Assembly (NCBI GenBank): GCA_016791475.1 | Contig: JAEUWI010000035.1 | Coordinates: 19,057-83,056, forward strand | Length of the DNA stretch: 64,000 nucleotides | Reading direction: 5' to 3' | Origin: Candidatus Hydrogenedentota bacterium | GTDB lineage: Bacteria; Hydrogenedentota; Hydrogenedentia; Hydrogenedentales; JAEUWI01 | Shown here: piece by piece, positions 57,393 to 64,000 of the stretch | Layout: each line of letters begins with the position of its first letter | How positions within the stretch are numbered: position 1 is the first letter of the stretch | Made by a program: the position numbers and the translations under genes | The notes under the pieces: model-generated | Databases searched by the model: none | What the model saw: only the letters and a program-made list of their open reading frames with translations | Told to the model about the DNA's origin: nothing

Positions 57393-57887
57393 GTGGCAGA
57401 AGATGTCGTTAGAAATAGGACTGACTTACTGCGCTTGAATGAGCGCAAATTTCAGCTCTCACCTACACAATGGGACACACTATCCACGGTACGTACTCCG
57501 AAAGAGTTTGAGTGGAAGGACACTTTTTTCGACAAATCACTAGCCCACCACGTTCCCACTGAGCGCGGAATCTACGCCTTCATAGTCCGACCTTGCGAGC
57601 ATCCAGGACCACCACATCAGTATCTGATATATATTGGAATGACTGATCGTTGTCTTCGGACGCGATTTCGCGAATACTTGGCAGAGAAAAAGCAAAAGAA
57701 ACGAATGAAGTTTTATGATTGGCTCAACAAATATGAAAGGCATCTCTATTTTTACTACGCATCAATACCAGACCAGCGGGTTAGCCTTTCGAAGCTGGAA
57801 CGATCATTAAACGATGTGTTTATCCCGCCGCTGAACGAGAACGACCTCTCCGCAGAGATTCGCGAAGGAAAGAGAGCTTTTGTCTAA
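57393..57887 (+). CDS. GIY-YIG nuclease-domain protein beside a Dnd-type locus
   Basis: From GTG 57393 (AAAGGGG upstream) the 164-residue product has the GIY-YIG fold: GIY (59-61) in ERGIYAFIV, YIG (80-82) in YLIYIGMT, an Arg in LRTRFREYL (89-96) and the catalytic-type Glu136 in LERSLNDVFIPPLNEN. An N-terminal extension of about 55 residues has no recognised domain. Its stop overlaps the ATG of the DGQHR gene by one base, so the pair is co-translated. A TATAAT box at 57324-57329 may be the promoter, with a poor -35. A role in cutting or sensing modified DNA is inferred. Confidence 0.8.
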   Translation: MAEDVVRNRTDLLRLNERKFQLSPTQWDTLSTVRTPKEFEWKDTFFDKSLAHHVPTERGIYAFIVRPCEHPGPPHQYLIYIGMTDRCLRTRFREYLAEKKQKKRMKFYDWLNKYERHLYFYYASIPDQRVSLSKLERSLNDVFIPPLNENDLSAEIREGKRAFV

Positions 57888-59116
57888 TGAGTAAGAGATA
57901 TTACATGCCAGCGTTACGCGGATGCATGGGGGATTGGATCTATTATACCTGCCTCATGAATTTTGGTGACGTGAGTAATCGCATTTCATTCGCCAAGGAG
58001 ATCCACAGCAGCAAAGGGCTGTCGGACTTGCTCCAAAGAACCCTCGACGAGAGTGAGCGGGCTGTGGACATTGCGGAGTATCTCAATGGCGTGAAGGAGA
58101 GATTCTTTTCTTCGATGGTAGTAGCGGTATACGGTGGCGACCCACAGTGGTACGAATTCGGAAACATAACACCGAAGAATGACGCGATTTCAATAGAAGA
58201 CTATAGGCCACAGGATGTCTGGAAGATGGGCTTCTTGAGTCTTTCTGGTGGCGAACACTTATTTGCACTGGACGGACAGCATCGACTCGCGGGCATCAAA
58301 CGCGCAATCGTAAAGAATCCCGCCCTCGTAAACGAAGAGTTACCTGTGATTTTTGTATCCCACAAGACCAGTGTGCGCGGGGTTCAGCGCACCAGGCGGT
58401 TATTTACAACCTTGAACAAAAAGGCTAAGCCGGTTCGAGAGAACGAAATCATTCAGCTGGATGAGGATGATGTCATGGCGATCTGCACGCGACGGTTGGT
58501 GGAAGAGCACCCCAGCTTTAATAGAGGACAAATCGCCATCACTACTTCTGCAAGTCTGTCTCGGGACTCAAAATCTTGGATAACAATAAGAAATTTGTAC
58601 AATATTTTAAAACTGGTTTTCAGAAAGATCGAGCCACGGGCCACGACAAAATCGCTAAGCTGGAACCGCCCTTCTGAAGTTGAACTTGATGCCTACTACA
58701 ATACCGCCACCGGCTTTTTCGAACTGCTTGGAAAGTACAACAAGCCATTGGGTCGATATTTCGCAGCCAAGAACAATTCTGAAGGGATTGTTCGAGCAAA
58801 CCGACACGCAAAAGGGGGACATATTCTATTTCGTCCTCAGGGGCTCAAAATAGTAACGGAAATAATTTCAGAGCTCACCCACGAAATGAGCCTTGAACAA
58901 GCCGTGCTGGCTGCAAGCAAGCTCCCAACTGAACTAGCTGAAGCTCCATACAAAGGGGTGCTGTGGCTCGACGAAGCGTCGAAAATACAAACCAAAGCAG
59001 ATGCAGTAACTAGGGATTACCTGCTCCAAAAGTTGGGTAAACTGTCTGCTGAGAGAAAAAGGACACTAAACGCTCGGTGGAAATCCTTTTCAGGTGGTCG
59101 CAATATGCCGAAATGA
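57887..59116 (+). CDS. DGQHR-domain protein, DndB-like
   Basis: The 409-residue protein carries the family hallmark DGQHR (129-133) in FALDGQHRLAGIKRAI, with QRTRRLFTTLNKKAKPV downstream. DGQHR proteins include DndB, a regulator of DNA phosphorothioation clusters. Its partner is the GIY-YIG gene; on the other side it faces the dnd genes tail to tail with 18 bases between stops. The N-terminal YYMPALRGCMGDWIYY segment also fits DndB-like proteins. It may act as regulator or as a substrate-base processing enzyme; the sequence does not decide. Confidence 0.75.
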   Translation: MSKRYYMPALRGCMGDWIYYTCLMNFGDVSNRISFAKEIHSSKGLSDLLQRTLDESERAVDIAEYLNGVKERFFSSMVVAVYGGDPQWYEFGNITPKNDAISIEDYRPQDVWKMGFLSLSGGEHLFALDGQHRLAGIKRAIVKNPALVNEELPVIFVSHKTSVRGVQRTRRLFTTLNKKAKPVRENEIIQLDEDDVMAICTRRLVEEHPSFNRGQIAITTSASLSRDSKSWITIRNLYNILKLVFRKIEPRATTKSLSWNRPSEVELDAYYNTATGFFELLGKYNKPLGRYFAAKNNSEGIVRANRHAKGGHILFRPQGLKIVTEIISELTHEMSLEQAVLAASKLPTELAEAPYKGVLWLDEASKIQTKADAVTRDYLLQKLGKLSAERKRTLNARWKSFSGGRNMPK

Positions 59117-59134
59117 TGGCCCAGTAAGAACCGC

Positions 59135-60682
59135 TTATTCCCAACAACGAACCCTCTCCGCATGGCGGCCAGGCAATTTGCAGAAGGCTACGCCTTTCGG
59201 GAGCGTCGTGTCCGAAAACTCTTGTGGCTGAACTTTGCGGCCATAGGCACCCTGTAGCTTTCTAAGTCCCTTTTCCGTTTGTGCACATGCGAATGAAATT
59301 ACTGCGCCAAGTTGTGTGGTGAAGTCATCGGCTTGCCCTTCAAAATCGCTGGGATCTTGCGACAATAGCATCACGACAGAGCCCTTCGATGCCCCTTGGC
59401 GTATGATATCAACAAGAGACTGGTATTTCTTTTCTGCGAGAATACGCCGGGCTTCGTCTATAACGAGTATATGCCTCAGGCCACGAAAGCCGGATTCGAG
59501 TGGGGCATCCTCCAGCCTTAGGAGATACGACTTCAGTGCGTCAAGAACCAAAAGAATAATGAGTCGCTTCAACTCTTCGGAGCCGATACGATTTAGACTT
59601 AGCACCCATGACCGACGGAAGAAATCCTCCGCGGACATATTGGGCGAAAAGCAATTGAGACTCGTCACTTCATTGAGACGGCTTACGATACTATCCTTAT
59701 TCTTGCCACTTGCAACTAGTTCAAGCTCATAAGCATCTCGAATCGCCTCCAGGTTTCGATTGTGCCCTCTGCTTAGCACTTGTTCTATTGCTACGCGCAA
59801 GGAGTCCCGCTGTACATCTCCTGAAGCACGGCAGGCTAGGGCGATGCTATCGCGCAAGACCATAGCTTCACTCGTCAAATTGACATTCCCAAACTCTGCC
59901 TTAGGCAAAAAATCGAGCGGAATAGGCTGCTCTCCCACTTCCAAAATTGTGCAGTTGGACGGTGTAGCCCCAAGCCGCTGAAATAAAGCGGAAGAATCTA
60001 AAAAATCCCCTTTGGGGTCAATGATAAGAAACGGAAGTTCAACCTGGTCGACCATCTGCCCGACTATCTGCATTCCCGTCGTGGTCTTTCCAGTGCGGGT
60101 CTTGCCCATCAGTGCGATGTGAGGAGAGACCCCACTGCCATTAATGGCATATCCCACCTTCTCAGAGCTAGGCAGCGATTCACTAACGGAACCAACGCGA
60201 ATGCGGATTTCTTGGGGGCGTGCGCTATTTATAGAAATATTTCGAGGTGAGAACGTTGTGGCCCCGGCCGGGAGCAGCATCGATAGCCCCGTAACAAAGT
60301 CCTCGACATTCTTGTCACTGGCTTCCCACGAATCTGACAGCAGCTTCGCCCCGCGAGCCCAATGTGCTTCTACCGCTTGCCGAAAATCGTCGGTCGAAAC
60401 CGACTCTTGAAAGCCGTTGTCCATTACTATGGCGGAGATCCATAAGTCCAATTCTTTTCCAAACAGATTTTCCCCCCGGATTGAAGTTGTATTTCTGGTC
60501 TCATCTCGCTCAAGTGGTGTCGGTATATCGGGGACCGCAAGGGAGCGTCCGATCGAGAGCCGCGCGGTATCATATCGATTCGTCAACCCCAGTCGCGTCC
60601 TCAATTCGTCCTCGAAGTTGAAAGCAGCTTGAGTGGGGTAGAATCCAGCCTTTGCTATGGCGTCTCTAGTTGTTCGGTTCAT
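59135..60682 (-). CDS. DndE-like domain fused to HerA-type ATPase
   Basis: From ATG 60682 the 515-residue product has two parts. Residues 1-130 resemble DndE: ELRTRLGLTNRYDTARLSIG, GENLFGKELDLWISAI and AHWARGAKLLSDSW match the DndE pattern of a small DNA-binding core followed by a charged AHxxRG helix. The rest is a HerA/DUF87-like P-loop ATPase: Walker A GKTRTGKT (193-200), LPFLIIDPKGDFLDSS, Walker B HILVIDEARRIL and MLLSQDPSDF. Stand-alone DndE is about 120-150 residues, so this is a fusion. It overlaps dndD by 17 bases. Role: probably part of the modification or modification-linked complex. A longer start at 60733 is unlikely. Confidence 0.7.
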   Translation of the reverse strand: MNRTTRDAIAKAGFYPTQAAFNFEDELRTRLGLTNRYDTARLSIGRSLAVPDIPTPLERDETRNTTSIRGENLFGKELDLWISAIVMDNGFQESVSTDDFRQAVEAHWARGAKLLSDSWEASDKNVEDFVTGLSMLLPAGATTFSPRNISINSARPQEIRIRVGSVSESLPSSEKVGYAINGSGVSPHIALMGKTRTGKTTTGMQIVGQMVDQVELPFLIIDPKGDFLDSSALFQRLGATPSNCTILEVGEQPIPLDFLPKAEFGNVNLTSEAMVLRDSIALACRASGDVQRDSLRVAIEQVLSRGHNRNLEAIRDAYELELVASGKNKDSIVSRLNEVTSLNCFSPNMSAEDFFRRSWVLSLNRIGSEELKRLIILLVLDALKSYLLRLEDAPLESGFRGLRHILVIDEARRILAEKKYQSLVDIIRQGASKGSVVMLLSQDPSDFEGQADDFTTQLGAVISFACAQTEKGLRKLQGAYGRKVQPQEFSDTTLPKGVAFCKLPGRHAERVRCWE

Positions 60683-62771
60683 GGGACTCACCAAAAAAAG
60701 TGTTGTCATGCACAACCGAGCACTGTTTGGCATGATCGAATTTTACTAGTACCTTTTGCGATACATTAACTTCAACGGCAGATAAAATATCCTCCGTCAC
60801 TTCTTGATCATGTGTCAGGATGATTATTTGATCTAAATCGACTTTTGTAAGAGCTTTCATCAGCCGTGGACGATACTCTGAATCCGCATTGCCGAGGGGC
60901 GTATCAATTACTAACGGCACCCGTCGCCCCGTCATCTCTGCAAGGGCCAAGGAAAAGGCGATACCGAAAGTTCGCCTTTCAAAGCCGCTCATGCTATCTA
61001 TGGATTGCTGCCGACTGTTCCGAAATGTAAACATTGGCGACGTTTGACCATCCTCTGGAAAGGATATGCGACCACCACTATAACGAGGGTCCGCAATAGT
61101 GGTGAAATGTGATGTCACAAGTTCCTGCAATCTTCCCAGTGCGATTGGCTGCAGTTTGTCTGTCAATTCCCCCGTCAAGATCCGAACCCTGTCCGCGATA
61201 GCAATACGTTTCTGTTCTGGTTCCATAGTGGCTATCTCATCACGAAGCCTTCTAATTTCACCGTTGATCGTGTGAAGATCACTCTTGTATTTTCTAACCT
61301 CATTCTCCGACCCGCCAATCCGCCTGATAGCCTCGCCAATCTGTGACTCATTGTCACTAATAAGCTGACGAAGGTCTTCAAGGTCCTGGGGCGCGTCAGT
61401 CTCACGCTCGAAGCGAATTCGTGCCTCATTGTAGCTTATGTTAGCATCTTGTAGCTTTCGAACCCGGGATCTCACCGTGTCCGCCCCGAAAGAATGGGCC
61501 TCTCGCAGCATTTCAATCACCTGGCTGCGAACGTCGCCTCGAACATGCCCGAGGATATAAGACTCGGCGCACTCTGAGGGTGGTGGGTTATAGATCTGAG
61601 TGAGAGCATCAGAAAATCGAGACTTTACTTTTTCTCGTATCTCTGTTGAAAGGTGTCCCAGGAGATCGTCTTGTTCTGGGGGTTCCGGCATCGCGACCTG
61701 AAGCACTTTTCCGGCACGTTCGATTGTTCCAAGTTTTATGCCCTCCCACGATTCTCTTTTCTCCTCCGCCTGCAATCGTCTTTCAATCGCATAGTGAAGG
61801 CGTGATACCGCGAGTGAAAGACCTAAACTTTGGAGACACTGTTTCAGTGCACTCTCTGCGGTGTCTTTTGTGCTTTTGGTGTTGGCGAGCTCGGAAGAAA
61901 GTTGTGCCAGATCGTTCCCTCTGTAGCCTTTGAGAGTGAGCTGTTCGACCGCGTTGTTCCGTTCCCGTTCCAATTGCTCTTTTTCAGCGCTGAGTTCTTG
62001 CATGCTTCGCTCATGCCCAGCAATAATGTCGTTTATTTGATCTCGTTTCTGCTCGAGATCACGCAACTGCTGCTCTTTTTCGCTCGCTTTCTTCTTTCCA
62101 CCTATTTTGCTCTGAGTCGTCCTAACATACTCCTGCATTTGCTTGTTAAGTTCATCGATTATCTTCGTTCCAAAAAGCACTTGAACGCTTCTGGTAAGAC
62201 TCGAGCTTCTATCGGAAGCGCTGGTAGATGTATTTATAAGCGTCTGGGCTTGTTCCCCATCGAAGAAAAAAGCGGGGGCTATATGAGCCGGGAAGAGTAG
62301 TCGCTCCAACGTATCGTGCGCCGTATCGATGTTCGCGCTCGTACCGACAAGTTGGCCCGCTTCATATATCTGCAATTCCTCTGAGGCATTCCCGGGTTTT
62401 AGTCGCTGGTTACTGCTGAAGTGCCAACGGCGCACCACCCGAATCTCACTCTCACCTTTTGCCCTCAACGTGGGAGAGAATACTAGTTCAATCTCCGTTG
62501 GATCTTTGGGGTCCGCATTGTTTCGACGGAATTTTGGCAGAATACTATTGTAGTGCTCTTGACTCTCGGTAAAGGAGCTGAACCCGTCGCAATGCCGAAG
62601 CCCAAATCGCCCAAAAATGCCTAAATAAAGGGCGACCAACAAGCTCGTTTTGCCGTGACCATTCATCGCACCAATTAAGTAGAGTGGCTTGCGCATGGTT
62701 GGCTTGAGAAATGAAAAGGTCGAATCTTCGTAGCTGCGCCAGTTTTGAAGCCTAATTCGTGAAAGGTACAT
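60666..62771 (-). CDS. dndD: DndD-like SMC/Rad50-type ATPase
   Basis: DndD is the ATPase that supports DNA phosphorothioation. The 701-residue protein has Walker A GAMNGHGKTS (34-43) in LYLIGAMNGHGKTSLLVALY, long coiled coils (about 230-300 and 440-540), and the DndD-type C-terminal cassette: MSGFERRTFGIAFSLALAEM (signature region), VPLVIDTPLGNADSEYRPRL (Walker B) and IIILTHDQEV (switch). Length fits DndD. It lies between the small protein and the DndE-HerA gene on the minus strand. Confidence 0.85.
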   Translation of the reverse strand: MYLSRIRLQNWRSYEDSTFSFLKPTMRKPLYLIGAMNGHGKTSLLVALYLGIFGRFGLRHCDGFSSFTESQEHYNSILPKFRRNNADPKDPTEIELVFSPTLRAKGESEIRVVRRWHFSSNQRLKPGNASEELQIYEAGQLVGTSANIDTAHDTLERLLFPAHIAPAFFFDGEQAQTLINTSTSASDRSSSLTRSVQVLFGTKIIDELNKQMQEYVRTTQSKIGGKKKASEKEQQLRDLEQKRDQINDIIAGHERSMQELSAEKEQLERERNNAVEQLTLKGYRGNDLAQLSSELANTKSTKDTAESALKQCLQSLGLSLAVSRLHYAIERRLQAEEKRESWEGIKLGTIERAGKVLQVAMPEPPEQDDLLGHLSTEIREKVKSRFSDALTQIYNPPPSECAESYILGHVRGDVRSQVIEMLREAHSFGADTVRSRVRKLQDANISYNEARIRFERETDAPQDLEDLRQLISDNESQIGEAIRRIGGSENEVRKYKSDLHTINGEIRRLRDEIATMEPEQKRIAIADRVRILTGELTDKLQPIALGRLQELVTSHFTTIADPRYSGGRISFPEDGQTSPMFTFRNSRQQSIDSMSGFERRTFGIAFSLALAEMTGRRVPLVIDTPLGNADSEYRPRLMKALTKVDLDQIIILTHDQEVTEDILSAVEVNVSQKVLVKFDHAKQCSVVHDNTFFGESHEPNN

Positions 62772-62783
62772 GCAAGCCCCCTG

Positions 62784-62987
62784 TTAAGACTCAGTCGTCC
62801 TAGACATAAATCGATCTATCGTGCTATTGAATTGCTCGACGACACCCTCTCTCCTGCCGGATCCAGAGTGTTCCTGCATTAATTCGCACAGATCTTTTAG
62901 TAGTATTACATCGACATTGTATTCTTGACAAAGATGGTCAATTATCTTCTTCGCCTCTCGGTCGGTAAAGCACGGAAGCTCTCTCAA
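62784..62987 (-). CDS. small Dnd-associated protein
   Basis: The 67-residue product starts at TTG 62987, with GGGAGG about nine bases upstream. It is helical and charged: REAKKIIDHLCQEYNVDVIL and LCELMQEHSGSGRREGVVEQ. A small protein of this type between dndC and dndD is known in some phosphorothioation clusters, with unassigned function. Gaps are 24 bases to dndC and 12 to dndD, supporting a single operon. Confidence 0.7.
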   Translation of the reverse strand: MRELPCFTDREAKKIIDHLCQEYNVDVILLKDLCELMQEHSGSGRREGVVEQFNSTIDRFMSRTTES

Positions 62988-63011
62988 AACTTTGTCCTCC
63001 CATTTCTTGTT

Positions 63012-64000
63012 CTAAAGTACACTTCGTATCGCCGCTGCGCTCTTATCGACTTCCCACTGCTCTCGTATGAGGTGGACCTCAAGAGGGGATATAAGCTCAA
63101 GCCCAACCTTGTCCTGCAGATTAAGCAATTCAGAAAGAAGCATTGCACGCGCCTCGAAAGTCAAGGGGCCTAGCCCGGGGGCTCCATTCCTCCGAACTTT
63201 GCTTCGAAATTTTGGAGTGTCCGATACGTCTCGCAGCCGATTCCTGTAGTCAACGAGGGATTGAAGTTCGGGATATCCAGAATCGATTAAAGACTCAAGT
63301 GAACGATCCCGCTTGACGACGGTGCAGGTCCAGCAGCCAAACCGAGCCAAAATGGAGCTAGAGTCGGCGACCCCGGTCTCATCCATTAATGCACATGATT
63401 GAGTGGCGTTGCACATCCCGGCATCTTGATACACCTCCAGCATAGACAACGTGGCGTTGCTTCCCCATGGGGATGGGACCTCTCGAAGATACTCCCAAAC
63501 TTGGCTTGTGGAAAGGTCTTTGATCGGGCGGTATATGAAGCAGTTATCGATTTCCGTGCTGGGTATTAGTCGGTCGTGATCGTTCGCAATAGAGTAAGCA
63601 TCGATTCGCTGCTGCCGAGCAGCCGACTCGGCCCGCCTCACTCCAAGCACCAATACGACCTCCCCAAATTCTCGGGCTTTTTGCGCGATGAATTCAGACG
63701 AGGGGCGAATCTTTAAGCGATCCATACACCATCGAAAATTGCGATTCGGAGCGGGGTAACCCTTTCCCAAAAGATTGACCCAGAAACTTTCATCCGATGG
63801 GGGCTTGGTTATGGATACATCTATGGGCAATCCCAATCGCTCAATACCATCTGTAATCTGCTGAAGCGCACGCAAGACGTACGACTGAAAAACAGGAGAT
63901 TCCACCAGTGTGTCGTTGTAAACAAAGGGTGCAGTTTTAATACTACCGCTCAAGCGGCGTGCTGTAGGGCCAAGTATTCTTTCCAAAAGAGGTCCCATCG
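63012..64000 (-). CDS. dndC: DndC-like sulfurtransferase (PAPS-reductase family), C-terminal part
   Basis: DndC transfers sulfur to the DNA backbone with a 4Fe-4S cluster. About 329 residues are visible before the window edge; the PP-loop (SGGKDS) N-terminus lies outside. Diagnostic parts are present: FRWCMDRLKIRPSSEFI, VLVLGVRRAESAARQQRID, and the cysteine cluster MCNATQSCALM...RFGCWTCTVVKRDRSL (outline), whose FGCWTCTVV is typical of DndC. It is the first of four minus-strand genes ending in dndE-herA. dndA, a cysteine desulfurase, is not visible and may lie upstream or be supplied by an IscS-like enzyme elsewhere. Confidence 0.85.
   Translation of the reverse strand, partial: MGPLLERILGPTARRLSGSIKTAPFVYNDTLVESPVFQSYVLRALQQITDGIERLGLPIDVSITKPPSDESFWVNLLGKGYPAPNRNFRWCMDRLKIRPSSEFIAQKAREFGEVVLVLGVRRAESAARQQRIDAYSIANDHDRLIPSTEIDNCFIYRPIKDLSTSQVWEYLREVPSPWGSNATLSMLEVYQDAGMCNATQSCALMDETGVADSSSILARFGCWTCTVVKRDRSLESLIDSGYPELQSLVDYRNRLRDVSDTPKFRSKVRRNGAPGLGPLTFEARAMLLSELLNLQDKVGLELISPLEVHLIREQWEVDKSAAAIRSVL

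Overview
The window is a GC-rich bacterial chromosome segment, packed with genes on both strands and broken by three more AT-rich stretches that look acquired. A lipobox-rich exported proteome, a DcaP-like outer-membrane porin and several envelope redox proteins point to a diderm. The (GEG)n linker ahead of a C-terminal membrane anchor in a giant 'ELWVSDGT' repeat protein, CxxCH proteins with copper-monooxygenase-like domains, and many short intergenic repeat families suggest an uncultured lineage near Planctomycetota or Hydrogenedentota. That placement is inference; no rRNA gene is present to settle it.

Layout. (1) 1-5.1 kb: the classic rpmH-rnpA-yidD-yidC-jag-mnmE operon on the minus strand, with a recognisable promoter. 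(2) 5.2-11.6 kb: a fused redoxin/haem/copper-oxygenase-like protein, a two-gene ATPase plus PD-(D/E)XK module (candidate defence), a lipoprotein and a haem-motif exported protein. (3) 11.8-24 kb: housekeeping genes (xerC/D, topA, smg, aat, an SCP2 protein, three thioredoxin-fold proteins) and a CIRCE-controlled groEL without groES. (4) 24.4-31.6 kb: a type I restriction-modification operon ordered hsdR-hsdS-X-hsdM. X is an ATPase whose C-terminus carries Arg, Glu and His with the spacing of the PrrC anticodon-nuclease triad. (5) 32-41.2 kb: a secreted glycosidase-like protein, a glycosyltransferase/hydrolase pair and the 1397-residue surface protein. (6) 41.3-46 kb: tandem-repeat arrays, a PadR regulator and three membrane proteins sharing a nearly identical N-terminal module. 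(7) 46-57.2 kb: porin, chemoreceptor, thiD-nupC, a PAP2 phosphatase, and thyX next to a cobalamin-dependent ribonucleotide reductase. (8) 57.4-64 kb: a DNA phosphorothioation (Dnd) type locus: a GIY-YIG/DGQHR (DndB-like) pair facing dndC, a small protein, dndD and a DndE-HerA fusion. It runs off the window edge.

Three probable genome-defence modules lie in 64 kb: an ATPase/nuclease pair, a type I R-M system with an embedded PrrC-like effector, and the Dnd-type locus. The best candidates for something undescribed are the compact PrrC-like protein, the DndE-HerA fusion with its GIY-YIG/DGQHR partner pair, and the 7-8.6 kb ATPase/nuclease operon. Two intergenic 9-bp repeat arrays 11 kb apart have the same variant order (six units of one type, then three of another).
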